Part shown: positions 11,226 through 23,700 of the stretch, piece after piece
Layout: each line of letters begins with the position of its first letter
Numbering within the stretch: the first letter of the stretch is position 1
Source of the DNA: Anaspis maculata
Taxonomy: Eukaryota > Arthropoda > Insecta > Coleoptera > Scraptiidae
DNA: 64,000 bases
Reading direction: 5' to 3'
Assembly (NCBI GenBank): GCA_949128115.1
Contig: OX421962.1
Coordinates: 57,949,787-58,013,786 of the forward strand
The notes under the pieces: generated by a model
Database searches by the model: none
Seen by the model: the letters and a program-made list of their open reading frames with translations, nothing else
What the model was told of the DNA's origin: nothing
Translations under genes and position numbers: made by a program

Positions 11226-13979
11226 CTGTTCAGATAAATAATTACTTTGAAGGGGTAATATTCTTCAGTTAAAATGTATGGTTCTTCTAAAATGTGAATA
11301 AGGTTGATTGATTGTATCTCCTGTAATTATTTCAAAGCAAGAGCTCTATTTGATCATAATGATAACAACTCTTTTATGATGTCAAAACTTGTTTCCCGTC
11401 ATAACTCGGAACGGCATAGTTTGCACATACAACCGTTTGCCTTCAAGGTAGTCCAGGTAGGCGTCGTTATGCCGCAAAACGTTCGATTTCTATCTTGTTG
11501 CTTTTCCAGAAAAATGCAATAATCAATAAACGATTGAATTGTATAACTGGGTTGTCTACCCAGAGACCCACTGATGTTTGGTCTTCCGAGTTTAGAAAAA
11601 AAACTCAAAATTTCGACCCTAACTTAACCCTAACTCAATGCTAGTTAGCTGAAATGTTCCAATCAAGAGTTATACAAACATCACCACCCAAACGTCTGAT
11701 AAAGATATTGCACTGGGATATCATTGCCAATGTGATTATCATGAACTGGGTTGATCCGAGTGTAAACTACGAAACTTAGCGCTGAGGGGATTTAACGAAC
11801 ATAATTGTTATTTTGAATCGGCGGCTTTTATTTGCGCTTCTCAGCTATTGAGTTTGCGGCGCGAATTTAATCTCGTTTTAGCCTGTGAAACAGTAAATCT
11901 GATAAATTAGTTTGCGGTCATGTAAACTCCGAATGTAAACACATTGTCAACAGGAATAAATGTTGAGGTCTTATTACAATAATACACAATCATGCAACCC
12001 AGTGTGGATAGGGATAGGTCGAAAGGTGTATGACTGTTGTAGGTACCTACCTAAAATGTTCATTTTGCATCATCTGATGAACTTTGGTGCCTGGTCTGAA
12101 TGCGAATATTAATTTCGTCGGTATAGGTATGGAAAATTGATGAATGGCTGTGCTTGGACTGGACCTCGGCAAACAAATAATTAAATTGTTCTTGCTTTGG
12201 CCAGTCGCATGGTTAGATTAAGGTGCGGTTTGGTGTACACACCCCGTGCTATAAAGAATAACGTGAATGGTTCTGCATGGAGTACCGATGGGTTCTTAAT
12301 ATGACAGACACACAATGAGTTGTCTGGGATAATTGGACACAAACAATAATAAATAAATCAAGCAGCGGATTGAATCAGTTGCAAAGACAGGTAGAAAATG
12401 AACAGAAATAATATCAGAGCCACCTAATCCGATTCAGGGAGGTTAATTTCAATGTCCATGAACCTATGACCCAAGGCCAAGGGATGTACGTATGCCGACC
12501 AAAGGCGTTATGCTCTAACGCCCGTGGTTCCTTCAGCGTTTATCTCATTGATTTTACGCGCAATATATACCTGCACGCGCCGCACAATGTCAAAAAATTC
12601 TTTTTTCTGCCAGGTTAAGTGGCTTGCGGGCTTTGAAGCGGGCCTTTTGGAAAGTGATGGTCTGTCAGTATACCGAATAACCAGTTATTACCAGGTAAAG
12701 AATCATTATTTTGTTGAATAACGTGTCTTGTATCAATTATGGCGTGAAGTTTATTTTTTACCGACCGAACGATAGACACCGTCCAAAGCATCTCAAAGTG
12801 TTTGAGTGACTTTCGCAGAAAAAAAGATTTGACCCTCATTCATTACCATGCAGATGTCACATTAAACATAAAACAAACCTTTTTATTACACCCTGAAATT
12901 TGTATTTAGGGATAATACGAGTATAAGGGTGCAGAAAATAATACAGGTGTCAGTATCAAAGAGAAAGCATCCATGCCTTTGTAGTCGGAGCTCTTTTGAT
13001 ATCGCATCGTTTCAAGTAAAAACAGCGAATCCTGTTGGAAAAATTGTAACACATGCGTGTAGAATTTAAATATTCAGATTTTGAACTAAAGCTGTTGTTT
13101 CCAGCTTTGAAGGGGTTGAAATTTGGTGATTTTTTGTTCGAGATGGGCATGTAATTGATGGGGTAGCTTTCAAGAAAATGAGAAATGAACATGAAAGTAG
13201 GTATCTACTCACGGTCAGTGTTTTTATTCAATTCTATGGTTCCATATTTCTAACATTACTACCAAGGGCGATTACCCCGCGGGCGATAGCTGCGCATCAT
13301 TTTTGGCGACGTATGTATACTATTTTCTTCACAATAATTCCATTAGTTTGAGAGAATAATTCATGATGTTGATGAAATGAGTTTAAAAACGAGTTCTATT
13401 GTGTTATTTTCATCAATGTTGGCTTTGCCGCAAACGATGTTGCTATGACAACTGACAACTGAAATTTGGTGAATTTAATAGACATCAGTAACTGTCAGCA
13501 TCATCTTATTCTATGATCATCCTCATCGAATCATAGCAAAGTTTCCTCATGAATGAGGATCAAAGACTTTACTAGACGTGTAGGTATTCATAATATTCAA
13601 CTTCTGGGTAGTTTTCTCTTGAACGTATATCAAACTATAATTCAAAACTGACAGTCAAATACAGTTATTTGTCGTTCTACGATAAAGTCTGAGTCAGTAC
13701 TCAGTTGTATCTAGTTTCGGATTCATTGTGGCCAAGTGGCACCGAGGTATTTCAGAACATTTTGCTATTCATGCTATAGAAAGACTAACCGGAAAATCAC
13801 ACGCATTACCTATCTACTTCATTGCATAAGAAAGCTACGGCACTAACTTTACTTAATGTTACCATTTTTCGTGACTATTGCTCTTTCACTCCCCTTCCCC
13901 CAACATAAAAGAAGGGAAAGTATTGTAATCGTGCAGAAAAAAGTTTTGAGATTTCCGACGGATATATCCATTTTGAGGT
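11226..13979. other. Unannotated sequence
   Basis: No gene or clear repeat is recognised. Open frames such as 12956-13192 on the minus strand have no recognisable domain, and those called from non-ATG codons are not supported. Confidence 0.45.
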
Positions 13980-14036
13980 CCCCGAAGACGATCAAGACCA
14001 TTTTCAGAATGATGTCTGTCTGTCTGTCTGTCTGTG

Positions 14037-14098
<62 letters not shown>

Positions 14099-14200
14099 TT
14101 TTACATTAACTGTGGGGATTTACGCCTGCATGGGACCAGGGCTCTGGGGACATCGCGAATTATGGGGACATACACGCGTCCCCACATTGGTTTTAGCTCA
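13980..14200 (+). repeat. (TCTG)n/(GT)n microsatellite with GTGGGGA-containing flank
   Basis: TCTG repeats at about 14011-14035 run into an uninterrupted GT tract at 14041-14095, followed by ACTGTGGGGATTTACGCCTG. The same GT-tract plus flank arrangement occurs in reverse orientation at 20190-20281, so the microsatellite belongs to a dispersed repeat. Frames that read through it as Cys-Val repeats are not genes. Confidence 0.75.
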
Positions 14201-14614
14201 TAAATGGTCCAATTCTACATTAGGAAGGACCGAACTTACTGCAAGTGATCGGCACAGGATATACAGCCACTTTGTTCTTGGTTTTAAGTAAATATGTAAA
14301 TAAATCGCCGAGATATAAGCGAAATTCATTTGTCCCCGTAAGTAATATACATTTCAGGTGGTCGAATGTGCTATCAATGTGGGGACATGAAAAAGTACTG
14401 ATAAGAGCGCCCTCTGTGCTAAAATTTTTAACTACATATTATAAAATGAGTGATTCTCCAGTCTTGCTTGCGACTGTCGTTGCACACATTAGTAGTTGCA
14501 TTATTAGTGGGGTCTTTCAATATTTTTTAGAAATCCCATAAATTCCCCGCTTATCTTGCCGATAACCATAGCAACGCAACATGTGGTGTGAATGTCGTAA
14601 TGAAATAGATTTTT
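14201..14614. other. Unannotated sequence
   Basis: About 410 bases with no recognised gene. It probably continues the GT-microsatellite repeat at its left side, but no firm border is visible. Confidence 0.35.
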
Positions 14615-15110
14615 AGCGCATTTTTCATCTTGATGGAAATCGCTATTGCAACCGCTTTGTCCGTCCGTCCGTCCATCCGTCGGTCCGTTCCTCGAACTCC
14701 TCGCAAACTAGACGCCCTAACTTTCTGATTTTTCCGCTGTTACATAGCTGCTACTCTCCAAGCTGGGCTGGGCTATATTGAATGTCTATAATTCGCCGCC
14801 AACATAGAGAAAACCGGACCCGATCAACTTGAAATAACATGATACTGCAATCTCTCCCAGACCTAATAGCCCAGGAAAGAAATGCAAAATTTTGATGAAA
14901 CCCGGAATAAATCAGGGAAAATTTGAGGATCCCTTTAGATTTTGATGGGGGACAAGATACCAAAGTCCCCATCTGTCCGAGGTTTGGCATTTTTTCTGTG
15001 GGAGGTCGAAGATACAAGAAGTTACCATTTTCAAAGTTGGTATTGTTTTTAGTGATTTTTCCATTGGACTTCATATTTCCAAGGTCGAGGAACCCAATGC
15101 AATGGTTACC
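14615..15110 (+). repeat. Dispersed repeat with (GTCC)n tract
   Basis: The block begins TTTTTAGCGCATTTTTCATC, runs through GCTATTGCAACCGCTTTGTC into a short GTCC tract, and then TTCCTCGAACTCCTCGCAAA. A close copy starts near 24092 and matches to about 24360. The opening TTTTAGCRCATTT plus GTCC/GTCT tract also opens the core of the fold-back at 16905. It seems to be a shared module of several repeats. The minus-strand frame at 14751-15074 is not a supported gene. Confidence 0.65.
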
Positions 15111-15274
15111 AGAAAGTGTAATGCACCAGTGGCGTACCAGACGGCTGCGAAGGGGCCGAGGTGCGATTTTTCATAAAGTCGTATGGTAAACCGTGAACTA
15201 ACAGCTTTTTTGACATGTTTGGTATCACTTATTACCAAATGGCACATTCCGATTCCATAAGTAGGTGCGAAATT

Positions 15275-16333
15275 CTAATAGAGACGTGTTCAAACTAGTT
15301 ATATCAGAAAGAAACATGATTTTTTTCATCCTCAAATTTGATGCTTTGTAGGGTAGCTGTAGTTCCATCAGTGTCCAATGTATTTCTAACTATGATTTTG
15401 ATTTGAACAGTTAGTTTGGGCTATTTTACACACAAATATCATTCGCTGATTTTTTTCCTGTAATTAAACAGTCACGGAATGATTTTGTTTCTTGAGATGT
15501 ATCATGCCAAAGCTTGATTTGACGAAGCATGCTATTCCACAAGAAAAATTAGGCTACGATCAGAATGTAGCTTTGAATTGATACTTTAATCATTTTAAGG
15601 CATAAACATAGTTTTCTGTATCAAACAAAATTAGGGAAACAAAAAACGGAGCCGCATTTTAATCATTACATCATTTTTCTTCCGACAATGCGGAATAAAT
15701 TTCGTAAAGAAACGCGAAGTTTCGATCTATAAATTTGTCGTTTTGTAGCTCCATTTCCATCGTGGTTCAAAACACCCATGATCACAATTTTGACATAGAT
15801 TGTTCAATTGAACAATTTTTTGGATGAATTTCATAACTATAAGTTTCTATCGCTGTTACAAAGTCACACGGTAATTTTGTTCCAAAACGTGCATCATGTA
15901 GATATTTAATTTCGAAACCTCGCATTGTCGGAGGAAAAATGATGTCATGACTAAAACACGGCTCCGATTTCAGTTTTTCCGTTTTGTTCGATAGAGAAAA
16001 CTATTTTCATGCCTTGAAATGAATAAGGAACCAAATGAAAGCTATACATTCTGATCGTAGCCTAATTTTTCCTGTGAAATAGCATGTTTCATCGAGTCAA
16101 GCTTTAACATGGTACATCTCAAGGAACAAAATAACTCCGTGACTTTGTAAAAACGGGGGAAAAAATCAGAAAATGATATTTGTGTGTGAAATAGTTCAAA
16201 CTAACTGTCCAAATCAAAATCATGGTTGGAATACATTGGACACTTGTAGAACTAGAATACAAAACATCAAATTTGAGGGAAATAAAACATGTTTTTTTCT
16301 GATGAAACCTATTAAAACACGTCTCTATCAGAT
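15275..16333. mobile_element. Fold-back palindrome, ~500-bp arms
   Basis: The left arm from AATAGAGACGTGTT (15278) matches in reverse the right arm ending AACACGTCTCTATCAG. Matching blocks include GAAAAATTAGGCTACGATCA near 15543 and its complement near 16056, and CATCATTTTTCTTCCGACAA near 15669 with its complement near 15927. It directly abuts the tandem-array element that starts near 16360. No frame is supported. Confidence 0.8.
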
Positions 16334-16365
16334 TTTTATACTTATTTTTGGAATCAGAGAGTGCG

Positions 16366-16905
16366 ACTTTTTTCTGTCAATTGCCACTTTATTCTGGCAA
16401 TTGCGACTTTTTTTCTGTCAATTGCGACTTTTTTCTGTCAATTGCCACTTCAATCTGGCAATTGCGACTTTTTTCTGTCAATTCCCATTTTATTCTGGCA
16501 ATTGCGACTTTTTTCTGTCAATTGCGACTTTTTTCTGTCAATTGCCACTTTAATCTGGCAATTGCAACTTTTTTCTGTCAATTGCCACTTTAATCTGGCA
16601 ATTGCGACTTTTTTCTGTCAATTGCCACTTTAATCTGGCAATTGCGACTTTTTTCTGTCAATTGACACTTTATTCTGGCAATTGCGACTGTTTTCTGTCA
16701 ATTGCCACTTTATTCTGGCAATTGCGACTTTTTTTCTGTCAATTGCCACTTTAATCTGGCAATTGCGACTTTTTTCTGTCAATTGCCACTTTAATCTGGC
16801 AATTGCGACTTTTGTCAATTGACACTTTATTCTGGCAATTGCGACTTTTTTCTGTCAATTGACACTTTATTCTGGCGATTGCGACTTTTTTCTGTCAATT
16901 GCGAC
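16366..16905 (+). repeat. 20-bp tandem array, left arm (~26 monomers)
   Basis: Two related monomers alternate: CAATTGCGACTTTTTTCTGT and CAATTGCCACTTTATTCTGG (variants CAATTGACAC, TTTAATCTGG). Each starts with the palindrome CAATTG. Because the period is not a multiple of three and contains no stop codons, all three plus-strand frames stay open, giving false frames such as 16348-16593. Confidence 0.9.
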
Positions 16906-17784
16906 TTTTTAGCACATTTCGATAGAGAATGATGTTCATATGGCCGGTTTGTCCGTCCGTCTGTCTGCCCGTCCGTTATTTGTCTGTTCGTCCGTCTGTC
17001 TGTCTGTCCGTGTAAAAGTTGAGAAGTTGTAACTCCTTCTCGGGAAATGAAGCTAGAGCCTTAGAACTTTTTCCGAATAATAGCTCAGGCCCTCAAGGGT
17101 GGCCTATGGGCAGACTGTATTTCATGGTGGCGCTGCCATCTTGGTAGCCATATTGAAATTTCTCATCAGTGGAACGGAACCTCAAACGGAACTTACTCTG
17201 ATCTCGTATGAACATTCTTACTTTCAAGCTCAGTTTCATGATTACGCCGTCATCTTGGTAACCATATTCAAATTTTTTATTAGTGGAACGATTTTCCTGA
17301 AACTTGGAACTGACCCATGGTTCGTATGATCACTCTTATTTTCAAGCTGAGTTTCATGATCCGCTAGAACGGATTCAGAGCGAATGAATCTGAAGTGGAT
17401 TCATACGAGACAAGAGTACCTACGTTCCATGTTTCATGACAATCGTTCCAATAATAAGAAATTTCGATGTGGAGGCCGTAATCATGAAACTGAGCTTGAA
17501 ATTGAGAATGATCATACGAGATCAGAGTAAGTTCCGTTCGAGGTTCCGTTCCACTGATGAGAAATTCCAATATGGCAACCAAGATGGCAGCGCCACCATG
17601 AAATACAGTCTGCCCATAGGCCACCCTTGAGGGCCTAAGCTATTAATCGGAAAAAGTTCTAAGGCTCTAGCTTCATTTCCCGAGAAGGAGTACAACTTCT
17701 CAACTTTTTTACGGACAGACAGACAGACAGACAGACGGACAAACCGGCCATATGAACATCATTTTCTATCGAAATGTGCTAAAA
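16906..17784. repeat. Inverted core of the FB-like element
   Basis: From AGCACATTTCGATAGAGAAT the left core arm runs through a GTCC/GTCT tract, CTCCTTCTCGGGAAATGAAG and GGTGGCCTATGGGCAGACTG. The same blocks return as complements from about 17560 to 17784. The left arm holds an extra diverged internal duplication (two CATCTTGGTARCCATATT blocks, near 17138 and 17250), so it is longer than the right arm. The frames at 17099-17329 and 17364-17624 translate the two arms into the same peptide and are not genes. Confidence 0.8.
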
Positions 17785-18846
17785 AGTCGCAATTGCCAGA
17801 ATAAAGTGTCAATTGACAGAAAAAGTCGCAATTGCCAGAATAAAGTGACAATTGACAAAAAAAAGTCGCAATTGCCAGAATAAAGTGTCAATTGACAGAA
17901 AAAAGTCGCAATTGCCAGAATAAAGTGTCAATTGACAGAAAAAAGTCGCAATTGCCAGAATAAAGTGTCATTTGACAGAAAAAAGTCGCAATTGCCAGAA
18001 TGAAGTGGCAATTGACAAAAAAAGTCGCAATTGCCAGAATAAAGTGGCAATTGACAAAAAAAAGTCGCAATTGCCAGAATGAAGTGTCAATTGACAGAAA
18101 AAGTCGCAATTGCCAGAATAAAGTGACAATTGACAAAAAAAAGTCGCAATTGCCAGAATAAAGTGTCAATTGACAGAAAAAAGTCGCAATTGCCAGAATA
18201 AAGTGTCAATTGACAGAAAAAAGTCGCTATTGCCAGAATAAAGTGGCAATTGACAGAAAAAATCGCAATCGCCAGAATAAAGTGTCAATTGACAGAAAAA
18301 AGTCGCAATTGCCAGAATAAAGTGTCAATTGACAGAAAAAAGTCGCAATTGCCAGAATAAAGTGTCATTTGACAGAAAAAAGTCGCAATTGCCAGAATGA
18401 AGTGGCAATTGACAAAAAAAGTCGCAATTGCCAGAATAAAGTGGCAATTGACAAAAAAAAGTCGCAATTGCCAGAATAAACTGTCAATTGACAGAAAAAA
18501 GTCGCAATTGCCAGAATAAAGTGTCAATTGACAGAAAAAAGTGGCAATTGATAAAAAAAAGTCGCAATTGCCAGAATAAAGTGGCAATTGACAGAACAAA
18601 GTTGCAATTGCCAGAATAAAGTGTCAATTGACAGAAAAAAGTAACAATTGCCAGATTAAAGTGGCAATTGACAGAAAAAGTCGCAATTGCCAGAATAAAG
18701 TGGCAATTGACAAAAAAAGTCGCAATTGCCAGAATAAAGTGGCAATTGACAGAAAAAAGTCGCAATTGCCAGAATAAAGTGGCAATTGACAGAAAAGAGT
18801 CGCAATTGCCAGATTAAAGTGGCAATTGACAGAAAAAAGTCGCAAT
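17785..18846 (-). repeat. 20-bp tandem array, right arm (~53 monomers)
   Basis: This is the same 20-bp monomer family as the left arm, in reverse orientation (CAATTGCCAGAATAAAGTGT and CAATTGACAGAAAAAAGTCG). The array is about twice as long as its partner. A block beginning GTGTCATTTGACAG at 17965 recurs at 18362 with over 100 identical following bases, which shows a ~397-bp higher-order duplication. The long minus-strand frames here are by-products of the repeat. Confidence 0.9.
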
Positions 18847-19749
18847 TACAAATAAATATCTCCCATGTCCGCTCTGCGCCTTCGTATAAACCTGAAGACA
18901 TAGCGATCTAAGTCTTTCGTCATAATTATGGATAGCTGTTTTTCGTCACTGGTCGTTGAGCTGTTGTTTCACTGTTAAGACAGCAAGGGTTTCCCCCTAC
19001 TGCAAGGGTTTCTCCTTGCTGTCGCCAAGACAGAAGTTGAATGACGATTCGTTAATGATCATCGAGCTTTCTAGCGTGTCCAGGGTATTAAATATTGATG
19101 AAAAATGATAATCGTGACATATCAAAATTAACAATAAAAGAGTTTCTTTACTTTTCAGTTTTTTGTAATACAGTGAAGAGACATTGTATCTCGTATTGTA
19201 TGTGTACATTATCAATTTTCCAAAAAATTATAAACAAAAAAGTGCATCTTGAAATTTACCCCTTCAACCCCATTTATCCCAGTTTCAATTGTTCAACGGC
19301 AAATCTCCCTTATGATACATCAACATCAAAGGGAATTCATACATCATTGAAGGAAGAAGAATTTCCTTTTATTCATAAAAACTCATGTGAAATGTTTAGT
19401 TCTCCCTCAATCAAATTAACAAGATCGAAACATATAAAAGTGTCGAGGGGTTATATTGGCGAGATTTTTCTCCCTTGATTTTGATGCTTGATGCATCACA
19501 AAGGGGGGAGTCTGCCATGAAAAAACTGAAATTGGGATGGGTGAGGACGAAGGGGCGAGTTTTGGTTGCAAATTTTTTCCCTCTCAATCCGACGTTTGGT
19601 CCCCACAGTTAATGTACCTATCTACAAATTACAGTGAAAGTAGCTATACCTATGGGGTCTGTGTACTCGGTAGCAGATCGTGGAAGCCATTTCTTCAATT
19701 TCGGGGGGTAACGGACAGTTTGTAGGTATCAAGCAACATTCACATTAAC
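18847..19749. other. Unannotated sequence with one satellite-unit fragment
   Basis: At 18885-18950 the text AACCTGAAGACATAGCGATCTAAG-like matches the head of the ~260-bp tandem units at 24.5-25.6 kb, so one stray unit fragment sits here. A 15-base direct duplication (GCAAGGGTTTCYCC) occurs near 18985-19015. The plus frame at 19095-19478 has no recognisable domain. Confidence 0.45.
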
Positions 19750-20045
19750 AGTGAGGACTTCCATTTAGGCCCATACACAAGTACCGGTCCACATGAGCTG
19801 TGGGGACTGTGTTTTCACTATATTTTTCATTAAAAGTGGGGACTCAGAAACACAGTACACTGTTCAAATGACTAGTGGGGACTGTGTATTCACTATATTT
19901 CTCATTAAAAGTGAGGACTCGAATACACACAGTACGGTCTAAATGACTAGTGAGGACTGTGTATTCACTATGTTTCGTATTAAAAGTGGGAACTCAGATA
20001 CACATAGTAGGATTCACATTAACTATGAGTACTGTGTATCTGTTG
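19750..20045. repeat. ~75-bp tandem repeat, about 3.5 units
   Basis: The unit core GTGGGGACTGTGTATTCACT starts near 19800, 19875 and 19950, with a partial unit near 20025. Each core is followed by TATTTYTCATTAAAAGTGRG and a CAGAWACACAGTA segment. Units differ by scattered substitutions. It is a minisatellite; its origin is unknown. Confidence 0.8.
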
Positions 20046-20189
20046 CTTACTTCAGATAAGCTGAAGGGACTGTCCCCATAGCACACGCAAAGGACGTTTC
20101 AAGTGTGCATCGGTATTAATAGCGAGTGTATAGGAAAACGGACCATATTGCCGTGATCAGCGCGACCTGCTGCGTACCACCACGTGTGT

Positions 20190-20248
20190 ACTTTCAAAGT
20201 CCCCACAAGTACGTAGCTTGCAGGCGTCCCCACAGTGATAGCGAAACA

Positions 20249-20281
<33 letters not shown>

Positions 20282-20290
20282 CTGTTTGTG
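20190..20290 (-). repeat. Inverted copy of the GT-microsatellite repeat
   Basis: A GT tract at about 20253-20280 is preceded on the plus strand by TGCAGGCGTCCCCACAGT, which is the complement of the flank that follows the GT tract at 14096. The two copies are therefore the same repeat in opposite orientation, 6 kb apart. Confidence 0.65.
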
Positions 20291-23200
20291 ATCTTCCATG
20301 ATAGCTGCCGACCCGTTGACTCCGATCGACCGAAACGAAAGGTCTCACTATCAGAAAACGACGGACATTACATCTCACGGAATTCAACTTGCGATATGTC
20401 ATTGGGAGGCCCGTGAAGAACTGTATTCAGAATAGTTGAGAGTATTTCTTCATCTACCATCCGTCAGAGAATAAAGAATATCAAAGTTTAAAACTTTGCC
20501 ATTCAATTATTTAAAATCTATCTAATGGATTTAAACCAAGTTTGGCTGGAGGCAACAAAACAAAATATTAAAATTAATGCTGAAGTTGGAGTTTTCCATC
20601 ATTCCCTGGATAGGCGCTATTGTTTTCCAAACTTTTTCCTTGCCGATATCAGCGGGACTGGCTGTTAACCTGCCTTTGGCCCATCTCATTTCCTTGGATA
20701 CCAAACTTGTGAGTTTTGTTGTATTAGCCTGACAAATTTAGGTATCCACGTCAAACTGACAGTCACACGATGTTACTGATATAGGTGTACCCCATGAACT
20801 TGTGTACCCCCTTTTGTGTCTATTTGTGAGGTTGAGGCAACAGCTGGTCCCGATTCTTTGTTACTTTAGCTTTCGGGACTCCAGTATTCTTTGACGTGTG
20901 CGACTCTTTTGTGTGGTTTGGTACCAGGACCCCATGGTGTCTTCCAGTCTTCCCGTGATTTTAAGCCCTGATGGGGCTTCTACTTTTCTCGTTTTGTAGC
21001 TTTCAAATATCTTATTGTGTGCCTCTTGGGTTTGCTTTTGCCATCTGAGGCTATAAAGCAGATGCATACCATTTCTTTCGGCAGCAGCCCAAGCGGCCAA
21101 GAAAAAATTGAGGTGTAGATGTAATCTGAAGCCCTATTGGTCCCCTGAGTTAGCCCGCTCAACTCCGCAGACTTTTTTCATTAATTTTTTAATTAAAACC
21201 TTCTCTTCCCAAAGAGACGGCTCAATCAAAATTATTACTGACGTCTCTGGATACCTCCGGGGAAGTTTTGGGGTGACACAACCGATTTTTTTTACTGTAC
21301 CAGTCAGAACGATTTTTTTTCCCAAGGATGAGTTTTCACTCACCTTAAGTAAGTAATTAGAGATGGATGTCGCTGAAATCAAAATTACTTGATCGTTTGA
21401 AAAATAATCTAGAAACATATACTAAATACTTTATGACAAAAATCCACTAGATATGATTTTCAGTTTTTTTTTCTTCGGGCAAACAGATTGGTAGACTCAT
21501 GGCAACTGATGACAGCGGCAAATAAATAAATAAATAAAGAATCTATTTTATCCAATCCTATTGAATAATGCACGCATTATCACGCGAATACATGGCTGCA
21601 TTTTTCAATAAGACTGGATAAAGCATAGTATTCTACTCGCGGGTAATGGCTATTACTTATTTGGATGCTTTACGACACTCGCCAAGGCTCGTGTCGGCAA
21701 ACTGCATCCTCATGAGTAAGAAGCAATCATTATCAGCTAGTTGAATAATATACTATTTACTCGTTTGACAATTACAAAATTGTGTGAGTAAAGGTCAATA
21801 TACAGAATTATTTAAATAACAAGGAAAAACAACAGATCGAACACTACCACATATTACCACATTTTTCACACCTACGGTACCTGACTATGAGTACGTTTAT
21901 CGCGTCTTCAGTATCCAGGTAAGATAATTTTATTGTGCTTTATCATATCTATTGTACAAAGCGTGACGTTATGGGATGTAGAATATTGATGCGACATGGT
22001 TCGAAAATTTCCAAGTGACGGGCGGTTGAGATTTCCTCTTCAAGAGATGAAATCGAGTAATTTATAAGCGCGGTTAGTGTCAGGACCGTTAATGTAATAA
22101 AGAACGAGGATCTAACTGAATTTACATTAAGCCTTTCCTTAACTGGCGTAATTTGCATGAGGGCCTAATGTTCAAGAAATTTAATGTGAGACGCTATCTT
22201 GGAGAGTTTTTCGCGCGGATGTCATTTTCACTTCCCCTCGAACTTATTAGGAGAGTAAGTAGTATTCGCGGGCGAGAGCATTTTACCTCCGACGGATTTC
22301 TATTAGACGATTATGTGTGCGAAAAGGAAATCTCTTACAAAAACAACTTAATTATTTGTGGAAGCAACGGTTTTTGATGCCCACCTGAGTTTACTTCTTG
22401 AAAGTTTGTAAATTTAGGTACCTGCAAGATTTTATTTGAATTTGGGAATGGTTGAGAAATTTAAATTCAAATATGTATTATACCTTTGTTTGACTTCGTA
22501 TTATGAAGTAAGTATTATTGATGATTTGATAACAATTAATCGTCAAAAGCAAAATCGAGGCGTCAAGTTGGAATTCTAATCAACTGTGAACAAAATATCC
22601 AAATCAGTGCGGTTTCCGCTAAAGTAAATCATACGGATGAGTGCCACATTCTCAAACGACCTGTAGTAGGAGTAGGTAGGTATGTCACTTTAACTTTCCC
22701 TCTTAGACAGTGTGTCTACAGGCTCTACACCCACCCATCTTTCTGTGTGTAGTTAACAAATTGTTGGGTCAATTCAAAACACCCTGTATATCAACTCCGT
22801 CGGGTTACTCTGTTTGAGTTTGTCGGGTTATTGGGACACGGCACCCTTCGCGCCATACTTGGAGACTCCGGCAGTAGGAGAGCTTTGGGTCTCACCTAGA
22901 TGGAAAATCCTGTGCAAATATTAGTCCCCACTTTAATTCGAGCCCGATTGAAATTAGAAGCATGCACTTGAATCCGGCTGATGGATGAGCGGCGGGAGGC
23001 ACATGCCAAATATATGATCAAATTAGAAACTGCCGTAAATGTATAACAACGACAATAATAATAATCATTGCAATAATCATTATATCAGGCGATTTGATTA
23101 CTGGAGTGAAATTTGTGTGGATTTCGCTCTTTTTCCAATTTAATATTCACGTGTATTAAATTGGGGAAGCGGCGGCAAAAATTCGATTTTGTCAGCTCGT

Positions 23201-23700
23201 CAGATTTTGAGAGGGCGAGTTAAAAGTAATACAATCATGTGAGCCCTTGTTGAATTCATAATTAATAATGACATGGCGATGTAACAGAGAAGTATTTCAG
23301 CATGTATTTCATACGGTGTTTGGAGTTAAAAACACTTTTCAAACGTGATTGGGTTGTGGTTTCGATATCGAGTTCGTATCGTATCAAGTATCGAGAAATT
23401 GTCGAAAAAGTGTCCTAACTTTTGCACTGTTATATGGCTTGATATCAAGTTGAAGGCGCAAAGTTAGGACGACGAAATTTGCCAAATACAGCGGTTTGAT
23501 TAGTTGATTGCTTTGTTATAAGCCTTTGCCATGGTTATCCTCATGCTACGGCGCTGGCGGTCTAAGCTAGGCCTCTTGACCGCCAGCTACAATATCAAGC
23601 CTTTAGCTTGTGGCCCCAGATGAACCTATAATTACGATTTACTCAAGTTTTTTTTCGATGTCAAGAATATGAAAATTATATAATCTGCAGCCATAGGTAC
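20291..23700. other. Unannotated sequence
   Basis: In 3.4 kb I recognise no gene, RNA or firm repeat border. The frames at 21134-21418, 21949-22158 and 22153-22377 have no recognisable domain. A short (AAAT)n tract lies near 21522-21538, and CACCCTGTATATC near 22780 may be one end of a degraded CAGGGTG element. Confidence 0.4.

Larger units (their letters stand above)
16360..18846. mobile_element. FB-like fold-back element with tandem-array arms
   Basis: This is a 2.5-kb inverted structure. The outer parts of both arms are arrays of ~20-bp monomers in opposite orientation (16360-16905 and 17785-18846), and the inner parts are a unique-sequence inverted repeat. Long inverted repeats built of short direct repeats are the established hallmark of Drosophila FB (foldback) elements, which belong to the P-element-related Galileo group. 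The resemblance here is architectural only: no transposase frame is present and no shared sequence is claimed. Confidence 0.8.

Noticed and set aside
13856..14291. Open frames encoding poly-Cys-Val
   Set aside because: They are direct translations of a GT microsatellite.
16348..16633. Three overlapping open frames with repeated FFCQLPL/NCDFFLSI peptides, and similar minus-strand frames at 17888-18901
   Set aside because: They translate the 20-bp tandem array, which has no stop codons in several frames. No start context, codon bias or domain.
17099..17624. Two frames sharing MAYGQTVFHGGAAILVAIL
   Set aside because: They are the two arms of the fold-back core, read in opposite directions.
16366..18846. 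Array resembling CRISPR repeats
   Set aside because: There are no unique spacers. Monomers are contiguous and vary like a satellite, and the genome is eukaryotic.
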